Shown in pieces: positions 45,552 through 58,649 of a stretch of 64,000 bases of DNA (its first letter is position 1; each line of letters opens with the position of its first letter). Under the pieces are notes generated by a model. It was not told the DNA's origin. It saw nothing but the letters and a program-made list of their open reading frames with translations, and searched no databases. The position numbers were made by a program, and so were the translations under genes. The stretch comes from Mimachlamys varia (taxonomy: Eukaryota; Mollusca; Bivalvia; Pectinida; Pectinidae): the NCBI GenBank assembly GCA_947623455.1, contig OX392533.1, positions 30,564,229-30,628,228 of the forward strand, read 5' to 3'.

Positions 45552-48500
45552 CCACAGGGGACTGTAGTATTGTCGTCACCTCTATTACAGAACAGAGCTA
45601 TCACAGGGGACTGTAGCATTGTCCCCACCTGTATAACAGAACAAAGCTGTCACAGGGGACTGTAGTATTGTCCCCACCTGTATAACAGAACAAAGCTGTC
45701 ACAGGGGACTGTAGAATTGTCGTCACCTCTATTACAGAACAGAGCTGTCACAGGGGACTGTAGCATTGTCGTCACCTCTATTACAGAACAAAGCTGTCAC
45801 AGGGGACTGTAGCATTGTCGTCACCTCTATTACAGAACAAAGCTGTCACAGGGGACTGTAGTATTGTCGTCACCTCTATTACAGAACAAAGCTGTCACAG
45901 GGGACTGTAGCATTGTCGTAACCTCTATTACAGACAGAGCTGTCACAGGGGACTGTAGCATTGTCGTCACCTCTATTACAGAACAAAGCTGTCATATGGG
46001 ACTGTAGAATTGTCGTCACCTCTATTACAGAACAGAGCTGTCACAGGGGACTGTAGCATTGTCGTCACCTCTATTACAGAACCAAACTGTCACAGGGGAC
46101 TGTAGCATTGTTCTCACTTCTATTACAGAACAAAGCTGTCACAGGGGACTGTAGCATTTTCCACACCTCTATTATAGAACAAAGCTGTCACAAGGGACTG
46201 TAGCATTGTCGTCACATCTATTATAGAACAAAGCTGTCACAGGGGACTGTAGCATTGTCCCCACCTCTATTATAGAACAAAGCTGTCACAGGGGACTGTA
46301 GCATTGTCCCCACCTCTATTACAGAACCAAAGCTGTCACAGGGGACTGTAGCATTGTCGTCACATATATTATAGAACAAAGCTGTCACAGGGGACTGTTG
46401 AATTGTCGTCATCTCTATTACAGAACAGAGCTGTCACAGGGGACTGTAGCATTTTCCCCACTTCTATAATAGAACAAAGCTGTCACAGGGGACTGTAGCA
46501 TTGTCGTCACCTCTATTATAGAACAAAACTGTCACAGGGGACTGTAGCATTGTCGTCACCACTATTACAGAACAAAGCTGTCACAAGGGACTGTAGCATT
46601 GTCGTCACCTCTATTACAGAACAAAGCTGTCACAGGGGACTGTAGCATTGTCGTCACCTCTATTACAGAACAAAGCTGTCACAGGGGACTGTAGCATTGT
46701 CGTCACCTCTATTACAGAACAAAGCTGTCACAAGGGACTGTAGCATTGTCGTCACCTCTATTATAGAACAAAACTGTCACGGGGGACTGTAGCATTGTCG
46801 TCACCTCTATTACAGAACAAAGCTGTCACAGGGGACTGTAGCATTGTCGTCATCTCTATTATAGGACAAAGCTGTCACAGGGTACTGTAGCATTGTCCCC
46901 ACCTCTATTATAGAACAAAGTTGTCACAGGGGACTGTAGCATTCTTGTCACCTCTATTATAGAACAAAGCTGTCACAGGGGACTGTAGCATTGTCCCCAC
47001 CTCTATTACAGAACAAAGCTGTCACAGGGGACTGTAGCATTATCGTCACCTCTATTACAGAACAGAGCTGTCAGAGGGGACTGTAGAATTGTCGTCACCT
47101 CTATTTTAGAACAAAGCTGTCACAGGGGACTGTAGTATTGTCCCGACCTCTATTATAGAACAAAGCCGTCACAGGGGACTGTAGCATTGTCGTCACCTCT
47201 GTTACAGAACAAAACTGTCACAGGGAACTGTAGCATTGTCCCCACCTCTATTACAGAACAAAGCTGTCACAGGGGACTGTAGCATTGTCGTAACCTCTAT
47301 TACAGACAGAGATGTCACAGGGGACTGTAGCCTTGTCGTCACCTCTATTACAGAACAAAGCTGTCATATGGGACTGTAGAATTGTCGTCACCTCTACTAC
47401 AGAACAGAGCTGTCACAGGGGACTGTAGCATTGTCGTAACCTCTATTACAGAACCAAACTGTCACAGGGGACTGTAGCATTGTTCTCACTTCTATTACAA
47501 AACAAAGCTGTCACAGGGGACTGTAGCATTTTCCCCACCTCTATTATAGAACAAAGCTGTCACAAGGGACTGTAGCATTGTCGTCACATCTATTATAGAA
47601 CAAAGCTGTCACAGGGGACTGTAGCATTGTCCCCACCTCTATTATAGAATAAAGCTGTCACAGGGACTGTAGCATTGTCCCCACCAATATTACAGAACAG
47701 AGCCGTCACAGGGGACTGTAGCATTGTCCCCACAAATATTACAGAACAAAGCTGTCACAGGGGACTGTAGCATTGTCGTCACATATATTAAAGAACAAAG
47801 CTGTCACAGGGGACTGTTGAATTGTCGTCATCTCTATTACAGAACAGAGCTGTCACAGGGGACTGTAGCATTTTCCCCACTTCTATTATAGAACAAAGCT
47901 GTCACAGGGGACTGTAGCATTGTCGTCACCTCTATTATAGAACAAAACTGTCACAGGGGACTGTAGCATTGTCGTCACCTCTATTACAGAACAAAGCCGT
48001 CACAGGGGACTGTAGCATTGTCGTCACCTCTATTATAGAACAAAGCTGTCACAGGAGACTGTAGCATTGTCGTCATCTCTATTATAGGACAAAGCTGTAA
48101 CAGGGTACTGTAGCATTGTCCCCACCTCTATTATAGAACAAAGCTGTCACAGGGGACTGTAGCATTCTTGTCACCTCTATTATAGAACAAAGCTGTCACA
48201 GGGGACTGTAGCATTGTCCCCACCTCTATTACAGAACAAAGCTGTCACAGGGGACTGTAGCATTATCGTCACCTCTATTACAGAACAGAGCTGTCACAGG
48301 GGACTGTAGAATTGTCGTCACCTCTATTATAGAACAAAGCTGTCACAGGGGACTGTAGTATTGTTCCGACCTCTATTACAGAACAGAGCTGTCACAGGGG
48401 ACTGTAGAATTGTCGTCACCTCTATTACAGAACAAAACTGTCACAGGGAACTGTAGCATTGTCCCCACCTCTATTACAGAACAAAGCTGTCACAGGGGAC

Positions 48501-49142
48501 TGTAGCATTGTCCCCACCTCTATTACAGAACAGAGCCGTCACAGGGGAATGTAGCATTGTCGTCACCTCTATTACAGACCAAAACTGTCAAAGGGGACTG
48601 TAGCATTGTCCCCACCTCTATTATAGAACAAAACTGTCACAGGGGACTGTAGCATTGTCCCCACCTCTATTATAGAACAAAGCCGTCACAGGGGACTGTA
48701 GCATTGTCGTCACCTCTATTACAGAACAAAGCTGTCACAGGGGACTGTAGCATTGTCGTCACCTCTATTACAGAACAGGGCCGTCACAGGGGACTGTAGC
48801 ATTGTCGTCACATATATTATAGAACAAAACTGTCACAGGGGACTGTAGCATTGTCGTCACCTCTATTACAGAACAAAGCTGTCACAGGGGACTGTAGCAT
48901 TGTCGTCACTTCTATAACAGAACAAAGCTGTCACAGGGGACTGTAGTATTGTCCCCACCTCTATTACAGAACAAAGCCGTCACAGGGGACTGTAGCATTG
49001 TCGTCACCTCTATTATAGAACAATGCCGTCACAGGGGACTATAGCATTGTCGTCACCACTATTATAGAACAACGCCGTCACAGGGGACTGTAGCATTGTC
49101 GTCACCTCTATTATAGAACAAAGCTGTCACAAGGGACTCTAG
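45552..49142 (+). repeat. 49-bp satellite, about 73 copies, with 28-unit higher-order period
   Basis: The unit is 'cacaggggactgtagcattg' then 'tcgtcacctctattacagaa' then 'caaagctgt'. Variants (tcgtcac / tccccac, attaca / attata, caaag / cagag / caaaa) recur in the same order. The rare unit 'gtcatatggg' lies at 45991 and 47363, 1372 bases apart, exactly 28 units. 'cagggtactg' lies near 46878 and 48101, 1223 apart, i.e. 25 units with a 2-base loss. So a block of about 1.3 kb was duplicated after variants had accumulated. It is non-coding. Confidence 0.97.
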
Positions 49143-49857
49143 CGTGATTTTTGCCTCTCCTTTAGTACATACGTGTTACCCCCACAGGTACCATACAAGT
49201 ATACGTCTTTGTTTCCCAATAGCATAACCGTAACTTATGACACATGCCTCCTTAATAATGTATGTATAGTGCATCGAATATAACATGTCATCGATTTCAG
49301 GAGTTTTTAAAGACAATTTTCATCCAAATTAACCTGTACCCCTTCTAGTCAATCGTCACACAATTAATTCTTTGGGTAAATAAACCCTGTCGATACTATT
49401 GTATATTATCGTAAAGTGCTACCTATTTCGGGACCCCCTAGGGAGGCGAGGATCTTTTCTGTGGTTTCTACTTTAACAGGGGACTACAAAGAGACCAAAT
49501 TTAACCTTCTGTCCCAAACTGCGACACTATGAATATATATGCTTTTCTGCTCTTTCGTTTAACGATGTTTCCCAAGACAACCGTTCACGTAAGGCCATAG
49601 CTGTTGCGAATATGTTAAAAACACACAAACAAACAAACGTTCATCACAACTGTTTATAACATACCTTTCAAATAATTGTAATACAATATATATAGCGCTC
49701 CTGTCGTACACAACATATGGAGCCCGCACGCATTTGTGACTTTTTACAAAACCGCACTCCCTGGTTAAGTTTTATGTTATATGAAGTCATCGATGATTTT
49801 ACTACATTATTTTTTTCATTATATATATTAAGATATATATTATATTTCAAAATATAA
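49143..49857. other. Non-coding, nothing recognised
   Basis: Right flank of the 49-bp satellite; AT-rich with no supported gene. Confidence 0.4.
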
Positions 49858-50030
49858 AGGAATCACTCTTGGTGGCCCGGACGGAAATGCGCGAAGGGAA
49901 GTAACCGAAGTACCCAGAACGAACTCATTTAGGTGGTCATGTAACAAAATATTTTTGTGAATCAAAGCTGTTTTTGAGCTATGAGTGCGCTACCCTTTGC
50001 GCCACTGGAATGCTCCATCCAAACAACCAA
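49858..50030 (-). mobile_element. tRNA-related SINE, copy 2
   Basis: The left side 'aatcactcttggtggcccgg' matches the copy at 40132. The right side, read on the - strand, is 'agtggcgcaaagggtagcgc', an A-box-like tRNA head. The B-box part is deleted or diverged here. Confidence 0.55.
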
Positions 50031-50639
50031 ATTAGTGTCTTTATAATATTATATATGATTATTTTATACACTTTTATGAAGGTTTAATGACGAAAATCTA
50101 TTTCAGTCCCAACCCTATGATTATCAAGTATATTTGTACGTGTTACTAGCACTGACAGGTATTGCAGATCAAAATTTTTAACAGTAAGTGAGGATAATTA
50201 TTTTGGCACAGTTGTTAAAAAGGTGGTTAGCTTAATCAGTGAGAAGCGTAGCTTTTAATTCTTCTGTAACTTTAAAATGAAACCATAGATTTAGTTACAA
50301 CTCTGCAAATATCAAATATCGAATATTGTCAATTTATTTGCGAACTTTTAAGATTTTACCTTGTATATTGACATAATTTTTACAGTTTGAAAAATGTGGT
50401 TAAATAGTGATTGAGCTAATCATCCTTTGAACAACTGGGCCCAGATAATTGCTACAGGGTGTGGTCTATATACACTGTATATAGAGTATTGATCACCAGG
50501 TATGACGAATTGATGAGTTATACTGATGCCTATGACACATAATTCATACGCAGTTGGCAGTGATTCTTAGACGCGTAGAATCCGGACGGTTTGTGTATTG
50601 GTTTGATCATTGTACAACCCCTCAAGGCCGAACAGAGTC

Positions 50640-50930
50640 TGTTGCCAATTTAGCCAACAAAAGAGATTTCATTCATATAGTAGTAGTAGTGGTCGGGCGT
50701 GAGTCAAATCCGCCTCCAGACACGTGAGAACGCCAGGCAATACACGCGCACATCGAGATATTGGTCCGCACATTAGTTATGCAAATGTCTTACAGTTTAT
50801 CGACCAATCAGATAACGCGTTACAAATTGAGATTTCCCAGAGGTCATTCTGTCTCTGGGATCAATCACACGGCTATAGATCTGACATAGCACGGCATTGT
50901 GGGTATAAAATATGTTTGTGAAGTTGTTAA
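50640..50930 (+). promoter_or_regulatory. Promoter-like cluster: octamer, CCAAT and TATA
   Basis: ATGCAAAT (50779-50786), CCAAT (50804-50808) and TATAAAA (50904-50910) occur in order on the + strand, in a locally GC-richer segment. This combination is typical of histone or snRNA promoters in animals. No histone or snRNA sequence follows in the next 500 bases, so this is a weak call; it could be a promoter remnant or chance. Confidence 0.25.
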
Positions 50931-51869
50931 GAAGCACGCATACTTATACACTGTGGAACGTCACGGAGAGAAAACAACGGTGTTGAAGCTTTGTTTTTAT
51001 TTATTTTTATTAAATCAACATTCAATGGACATTATCATAAATGGTGATCCTACCATTATCAACGTGTTTACTTAAAGACCTTTTTTAATCATATTTCGGC
51101 TAATTGATCTCAGACCTCTGATGCTGTGACACCCTCAGTATAAAGTTCGGTGTATTTTTAATTTGATTTCAAAGAAATTAAAATTAGCCGGATAAAAATT
51201 CAAGATTTAGTGAAAAATAATATTAAAAATGCGTTTGTGCGTCAGGTGAATACTATCTAAAATGTCAGTGGAATCTAACGTGATAATTATGGCATCATAA
51301 CGCGGGTCATGGCATTTACAATCTATTGAATGCCATTCGGACATAAACGTAAAATGTCCGAGTTAAAGGTTACTTTATTTTTTGTGACATGATTTCTTTT
51401 CCGGTATCTAAGTATACAAGCAAATACACAAAACCGCAATAAACACAAACATGACACCTCAGTGAGTTTGTCTAAAAACCAAAACAAATCAAAGTTTATT
51501 AGCATATATGCACAACTATAACAAAGAGTGGACAAGGTGTTTCCATTAAACACTTTCAAACTGTGAAATACAAACGTGTTATTTATCTGAAAGTTATGAA
51601 TAAACGCTTGATCACTTTGTAATTCATTGTGCGACCCAGACAACAAGAGTCTGGTTGAACAAGAGGCTCCAATATGGTCTGAATGATTATTTCAATATTT
51701 TTGTGATTACTTGTAACAAAATAATAAAATGGTAAACCTCTATTTACCAACCTACAATGAAGTGCAGAAAGGAAGAGGTTGATTGTGTTTATAAATAAAT
51801 GATTGTCGAAACCATCGAAACATGTTTGAAATTAGATGTGCAGATCCATTCACCTTTATGTAAACAAAC
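50931..51869. other. Non-coding, nothing recognised
   Basis: AT-rich. A - strand open frame at 51323-51646 has no domain signature or splice context. Confidence 0.4.
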
Positions 51870-52160
51870 AGACGGGCCTCAGACATAGACTTCCGGTTCT
51901 GTCGCTACCGCTGTGACATTTTTTTGTCTGTGTAGGAAAGTGAAACCATGGCGAGAACAGGAAATGGCGGTTATCGGTAATATAAACACCTGTAGCGGCC
52001 GAGTGTGATGATGGCGGACATATGGCAGGAAGTCTGGGGTCAATTCGGGACATTTGAATATCTAACCACTGCGAGTACGACACGCAGATAAAAAAGTTTG
52101 ATTAAGACCTCGCGGTCTGTGCAACCTGGGGAGCGGGGTAATATCAGGAGCTGTGGCCCG
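51870..52160 (+). other. CpG-richer island, possible promoter or first exon
   Basis: Within this block ATG codons at 51949 and near 52008 start short GC-rich frames (MARTGNGGY.. and MADIWQEVWGQF..). Neither can be joined to a downstream exon in the window. The base composition stands out from the AT-rich flanks. An actual gene start is possible but unsupported. Confidence 0.2.
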
Positions 52161-52950
52161 GATCTAATACACGCTGTGCAACTAACTTGTATAACTTTTT
52201 TTTATTCCGCCAAAACTTTAGGGGACCTCATATGGAAGTCATGAGTTCCGAGAAAATCTAGATCTATCTTTGATTCGATGACTGTTCTCTGAATTCTAGT
52301 GTAACATCTTAAATGCATCAAATATTATTTTTCTTATTCTTTCATTATTCCATCATAAGGGTATTTTCTTATTTTTTTCTGTAAAGTTTTTTCTCTCTAC
52401 CATTTGCATCATATTTATTCAATGTTTTATATATATATTTGCAGACATTACGTTTCCGTGTGAAATAAGGAAAAACGACGTGATGGAATTAGATTATAGA
52501 CAAGAGACATACTTATGATTATAATGAATACACATGTCTGTACAGTAGTCCGAGTTTCTTCGGACCTTTCATGACACCATACTTTGACATTTTAACAGAT
52601 GAGTGTCTGGGGTGGGACTAGGACAGACTGCTACAAAAAATGTATATGGAAACGTGGAATTCTGTGACACCCGTTTAGTGTCGATCAGTTTTGAATCGGT
52701 TATATCGATAACAGATTATTAATTGCACAAATATTCTCTTATTTTCCCCAACATTTGCTAAATTCCGTCATTTAAGTCGTCCGTTTTCAAAACTTTGTAT
52801 AAAACCCCGCCTTAACGAAAGCCACTTTTTAAGGCCATGGGGTGTTTAAGCAACAAACCGTACTGATCCGGTAAAAACTCCGGGATATAGTCAACTGATT
52901 AATCCGTCTCCGACACTAAACGGTTTTGGAGAAATCCAGGTGTCTTTTGT

Positions 52951-53735
52951 CTGTCAAAATGTCCAGGTCTGGTGTTAGGTCCAGGGAAAATTCGGGCTAC
53001 CCATACCAGACATCTATCTGTCAAAATGTCCAGGTCTGGTGTTAGGGCCAGGGAAAATACCCCCCCCCCCCCTCCCCCAAGACATCTATCTGTCAAAATG
53101 TCCAAGTCTAGTGTTACGGCCAGAGGAAATTCGGGCTACCTCAAACCAGACATCTGTCTGTCAAAATGTCCAAGACTGGTGTTAGGGCCAGAGGAAACTC
53201 GGGCTATCCCACAGTAGACATCTACCCGTCAAACAGTCCAAGTCTGGTGTTAGGGCCAGAGGAAACTCGGGCTATCCCACACCAGACATCTATCTGTCAA
53301 AATGTCCAAGTCTGGTGTTAGGGCCAGAGGAAACTCGGGCTACCCCACAGTAGACATCTACCCGCCAAACTGTCCAAGTCTGGTGTTAGGGCAAGAGGAA
53401 ACTCGGGCTATCCCACCAGACATCTACCCGTCAAACTGTCCAAGTCTGGTGTTAGGGCCAGAGGAAACTCGGGCTATCCCACATTAGACATCTACCTGTC
53501 AAAATGTCCAAGTCTGGTGTTAGGGCCAGAGGAAACTCGGGCTATCCCACCAGACATCTACCTGTCAAAATGTCCAAGTCTGATGTTAGGGCCAGAGGAA
53601 ACTCGGGCTATCCCACAGTAGACATCTACCCGTCAAACTGTCCAAGTCTGGTGTTAGGGCCAGAGGAAACTTGGGCTTTCATACAGCAGACATCTACCTG
53701 TCAAAACGTCCAAGCCTGGTTTTACAAGTAGGTTC
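52951..53735 (+). repeat. 68-bp minisatellite, 12 copies
   Basis: 'gtcca(a/g)gtctggtgttagg' occurs at 52961, 53028, 53100, 53168, 53236, 53304, 53372, 53438, 53505, 53572, 53640 and (diverged) 53708. Spacing is 66-72 and mostly 68. One unit has a 14-C run at about 53059. Open frames through the array are repeat artefacts. Confidence 0.95.
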
Positions 53736-53782
53736 AGAGGAAACTCAGTCTTCTATGCAATTTGCGTACGAAGGGAATTCAA

Positions 53783-54345
53783 TCTGATTAAAATACATAT
53801 CACTACTATTACTATCGTGTGTAGGATCTGACAGCGACCAGTAGAAGGTCATGTGCAGATGACCTTTGTATTCACCAATCAAATCGCTGCTTACCAGATT
53901 CTGAAAGTGAAAAGCTAATTTCGATTTGTTTCTCGACTTGTCGTTAAACCAGAGTAAAGTAGCGAGAAATCCGAACGACCGTATACAAAAATGGCTGCGC
54001 CCAGTTCAGCGGTCTCTACGCCAAGGCGTGTGTTCTTTTTAGACAGTATCAGTCTGATTTGTAGTTTTTCGTTTGTCCGAAAAGAAAAAACAACTGAAGG
54101 TAAACAAATTATCACAAAATACACTAATCAAATTGTTATATAACGCCTGGAATGATTTTCTCTTCTTTGCTTCGATCCTTCGCCATTTTTGTTCGTCTAC
54201 CAAAAACCGTTTACAAGGTGCATTTTGATTGGTTGTTCATTTCCAAGATATGGAAATAATAAAGGTCATCTGCACATGACCTTCTACTGGTCGCTGTCAG
54301 ATCCTACACACGACAGTAATAGTGAGGATCTGTATTTTAATCAGG
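53783..54345. mobile_element. Non-autonomous DNA transposon with ~85-bp terminal inverted repeats
   Basis: The left arm (tgattaaaatac...gtgtaggatctgacagcgacc...gcagatgacctttgtatt) is the reverse complement of the right arm ending gtattttaatca at 54343, with a few mismatches. The ~390-bp interior has no transposase. Outer flanks ggaattc / ggaatta may include the target duplication. Confidence 0.85.
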
Positions 54346-55005
54346 TTGAGGGGAATTATATACATTTTTGTTGACCAATGATGCTTCTGTCGCACCAATC
54401 ACAATGTTTTTTTACATTGAAATAATACTGATATTGGAACCTTCTGCATACGTCTGGCGAACCTGTGTAATTTCACACACTGTAAAAGGAGACGTTATCG
54501 GGGAGTCCCCGTGATACAGAAGTTATCATAACCGGTGATATCAAGTTATCGGTTTTCGAAGCGATATTCGAGTTTTTAGCACATCCGAAAAGCTGCGGTC
54601 GTATGTTATCTACAGTGTACATGTATTACTGTGTGTCACCGATCACTTGAGATAATTTTATTTTCAACTTATTTATCGAGTTGTTAAAAAATATATAAAT
54701 AGTCGTAAAACAGAAGTATTGCTAATAGAAGTTTAATGTATTGTTTCTTTGCATGTAACTTTGTTTTTTTGTTCGAAATTTTATTGTATGTTAAATTGAT
54801 CAAATTATCTTATCTGTATATACAATGTAATTTATAGCTTTGAATACACATACTTTCCATTTTTTGTTTATGTTACATAATGTATGTTAAGTTTTTCTTT
54901 ATCATTATTTGTCGTAAAAAATAGTTTTATAGAGCTAATGTTTTATAGTTTACATATACGACTTTAAAAACACTTTGTTCTCGTCTAAAGTCTGGTGTTA
55001 TTGTT
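54346..55005. other. Non-coding, nothing recognised
   Basis: Very AT-rich from 54650 onward; no exon or repeat recognised. Confidence 0.4.
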
Positions 55006-55129
55006 TTGTTGATGATTTGCGTGTTATTGACAGCTATGGTTATTTATGGACTAGGCCTAGTCAAGATTTGGTGGCGAAACCAGGGATATTTAGAAAATTA
55101 CTCCACTGAACAGTGTATCATATCACATT

Positions 55130-55345
55130 ATGACAAAGTGTGGATGTGTCTCATGTCAAGTTATGGCAAAGGAAAGGCGGATCTTATGTCACGTTATGAC
55201 AAAGGAAAGGTGTGTCTAATATCAAGTTATGCCAAAGTACAGGTGTGTCTCATGTCAAGTTATGACAAAGGAAATGCGAGACTTATGTCAAGTTATGAAA
55301 AAGTACGGGTGTGTTTCATATCACTTTATGACAAAGGAAAAGGTG
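55130..55345 (+). repeat. 33-bp minisatellite, 6-7 copies, period a multiple of 3
   Basis: Units of 33 bp around 'atgtcaagttatgacaaagg' give an 11-residue repeat (LMSSYDKGKV.) within an open frame, 55006-55362 (118 codons). The frame begins with a hydrophobic stretch (MLMICVLLTAMVIYGLG). Phase-preserving repeats can be coding, but I find no splice context, homologue or promoter, so I annotate the repeat and not a gene. Confidence 0.75.
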
Positions 55346-55362
55346 TGTGTCTCCAGCCTTGA

Positions 55363-57640
55363 TATGAAAATATACAGAAATGTGTTTGGGAAAAATTAAT
55401 TCAATTTACGTTGTTGTTTCAGTGTTTGATGCAATTTAAACATAGGAATCACCCTACTATTTTGGATGTCTGTCGTCCACATGTGCAGTAATTTGTCGGG
55501 AGATCTCAATTTTAAGTATCAGACAGATTTTGATGAGACTTCACCTGAATGATCGATATATTTAATATACATTGGCGTCTTAATTAGACATTTCAACACT
55601 TTTAAATGGAGTTACGGCCCTTTACTCCAAATCAAAGGGCCAACAGTTTCGAACGAATACCCATTTCTGTAAGTTGGCCCCCGAGGTTAATGTCCCCAAT
55701 GCTGTATAAACTACTGCCAGAATCTGCGGGAGGGGTAGGGGTTGGGATAGGGAGGTATATTAATTAGTTATCCTAGTTGCATAGTTCTATTTTTTCTTAA
55801 ATGATTCAAGAATGCACAGAAAAACCAAATACTCCATTGTTGGTTTTTTGGTCTTTTTTTTTCAAATGAGTTATTGATACAAAAAAAAATTAGTTTTTAA
55901 TTTTTGAAATATGACACGCGGTAGTTCACTTCTGTGGTTGGATATCTTTGACATCTGTTTTCAAATTCTTTGTGACACATATATTTTTTTCGACCATTAA
56001 GGTGGCGAAAAAACGAGGTTTAAAAAAACACTATTAGACGAGTATTTGGCTGGTTCTGTTTAAACTATATTAGTGGTATCTGGTTCCTCGGCAGGGCCAT
56101 CCCCAAACCTCCTGACACATGTTCACCAGACCCTATATCAGCCTCTCGTGTCTCTCCGTCGCCATGGTAACCGTTTCCACCACCGCGACGGTAGCCGTGT
56201 CACTCTCCCAACGTATACGTATCGCACCCAAATCTGCGCACATGCCTATAACTTCTACTTACTGGCCCATTTGGCCCCGAATATACTCGTCTTATAAACC
56301 TCTTAGTTTCGAAGTATTCCATTTACATTTTTGTACAAGTGAAAATTCCATGTTACGTTTTACCAGTTTTAGCACAGTTATTTCTGCTGAAAATTAGTTT
56401 CAATGCCGTAAACTAATAGGACTTTGTCACAACTCGACACTCATTCTGACCTCAAAGAGCATTTTCATCCCGACACGTAATTACACATCATTGGCCAGTG
56501 TACACTAAACCTACGAACTATTTTATTTTTCAATTAATGCGCAAGCGATTATGCAGTTAAATCTGGAAATCATATTTTGGTTTGTATTTCAAAACACTTC
56601 CTTTGAAGCCCCGCCGTTAAGAAATAGCTATATACATCCGTCACAAGTACAGTGTATATATAATTATTCCTGTGATATACGTAAAGATGCCTTTAAAACC
56701 ATTGGAATGTTTATGTACACCAGTGAAAGTTCCGGTAACCGTTCTGTGTCGACGATTTTACACTAGTGTGGCCATGGTTGGTATTACATATCCAGAATAA
56801 ATGGTGTCATCGACACTATTTTTCACAAAGTCGTAATTCATATATCATATATGATAACTGACGAGTTAAAAGTGCGACCATAAAACTTTGACGATGGCAA
56901 ATGTTATCTGACTTCTGACATAAAATGAAAGAATTTGATAAGAACAGGAACTATGGAAAACTTGATAACATTCTTTGCAAATTATTTGTGTGTTATGAAA
57001 ATAAGGAATTCGTTGAAACACAAAAGCAATACAACATTCATCTCAATATACATTTCGACTACGGGGTCTTGATAAGTACTATCAGAATTCGTAGTCACAT
57101 GAATGCTATTCGATCATTGTTATTTTGGCGTTTTAATCATCATGTCAAATATTATGAAAACCGGCAGTAGGAAGCAAACATTTTGTGGACTTTTGGCTGA
57201 TCAACAATTGAAAGTCATAATCATTAATTTAATTTTAATATTAAAAAATTACGACACTGTGCTTATACTGCAACGGAAGGTAAAATAGATTTTATGTATC
57301 TGTTTAATATGCACCACCGAAACCGTATATTATATTCAGTAAAAGGATAGAAGAAGATGCTTTTAAATAAATTGGTGTATACGCTTTGTGTATAATAATT
57401 TCATAATTGACATAACAAAGTTTATTACGTGATAATTGAATTTAATCCGTGATTACCCGCCCATGTCATATATGAGCAATTATGACGTCATGAATACAAT
57501 GTGGTAACATAATGACGTCACAAAGTTGCAGAGTTTATAAGAATGAATAAAAAAAATGTTGAAAAAATCTTAAACACTCGACAAATTTCTCACTCGTAGT
57601 TAGCTTTTCCTGTAATTTTGTTAGAATATCACTTGATTTT
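55363..57640. other. Non-coding stretch; one GC-rich block and two CRE palindromes
   Basis: 56080-56290 is GC-richer and open in two + frames without a recognisable domain. TGACGTCA occurs at 57483-57490 and 57513-57520. Nothing else is identifiable. Confidence 0.35.
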
Positions 57641-57644
57641 TGTC

Positions 57645-57835
57645 AGTAATAGAGTGTAACCTGTCTAAACCGGGGGTCGCTGGAACCAAAAGTTTTGGCC
57701 AGTTTACACAGGTGTCCAGTTTGTAAAGGAATGACATAAGCGAGAAGGAAAATGCCAGGACCAAACGATATGGTCAGAATAGACAGGTATTTGGATTACA
57801 CAGGGTCCGGTTTAGACCAGTAATACTGTACTCAT
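57645..57835. mobile_element. Short element with TCTAAACCGG inverted ends
   Basis: 'acctgtctaaaccgg' near 57658 and 'ccggtttagaccagt' near 57810 are inverted repeats with two mismatches. Internal phrases (ttggccagtttacacaggtg) resemble a dispersed invertebrate repeat. There is no coding capacity. Confidence 0.5.
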
Positions 57836-58399
57836 TTACATAAAAGACAAACTCGTAGGAATTCCTTTTAGGTAGGACCAATCAAGGGACTTGGTAGTGC
57901 ACACGTTCTGATTATGCAACTCCAGAAACGATAATTTTTTTCATGTTTCACAAATATACATATGGTCAAACTCAAGTTTTAACAAAGAGCATCCCTCACA
58001 CGTGTAAAACTCATCATAATCATAGAAAAACTAGAAGTTTAAATATTAGTTCTCATTTCATATCAGGGAGAGATTGCAGACAGGTTTTCGTATCTACATC
58101 GATATAGGTGTCCAGCTGCGATATCCACTTTCCGAAACATATCTGTGTATTCTTTACTCATGAGTCAGGAGATGTTGGAATCGGGATACCTTCAATTTGT
58201 CATTGGCTGTACATTACAAAAAATTCATGACGTGATTCATTTTAATACATACAGAAAGAATTTATTTCAAATTATTTCTTGACTTAGTGTTTAATCAGGC
58301 ATTTAAAACCAATTGTTTTGATTCCGTAGAGATGAGTCAGCTGTTTTGAACACGCAGGACTTAATAATCTGAAACTGAGAAATCGGGGAAAATCTATAC

Positions 58400-58545
58400 A
58401 TTGTCGGACCGGTGACCGACACCGTTAGGCTTCCGATCGGGGAATCGAACCCATGTCGGTTTTGTGAAAGGCGATCATTTGTGGGATAGGTACAGGATAA
58501 GTTTAATTTGTCATTAGTTGTATAATACATAAACGATGAATTCAC
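58400..58545 (-). mobile_element. tRNA-related SINE fragment
   Basis: On the - strand ATGGGTTCGATTCCCCGATC (about 58436-58455) holds a perfect B-box. It shares 'gatcggggaatcgaaccc' with the SINE at 40126-40300. Confidence 0.55.
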
Positions 58546-58649
58546 CTGCCTTTCACTAAGACTTTGTCATTAAAATGAAACAAGCACTGATATACTTAAT
58601 CACTTTAATAAAATGATAGAAACCGATATTGTCACTTCAACCAACAAAT

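Noticed and set aside
45552..49142. CRISPR-like regular repeat
   Set aside because: There are no unique spacers; the whole 49-bp unit repeats and the genome is eukaryotic.
52899..53731. Frames through the 68-bp array
   Set aside because: Repeat artefact; a 14-C run and unit length not divisible by 3 make coding unlikely.
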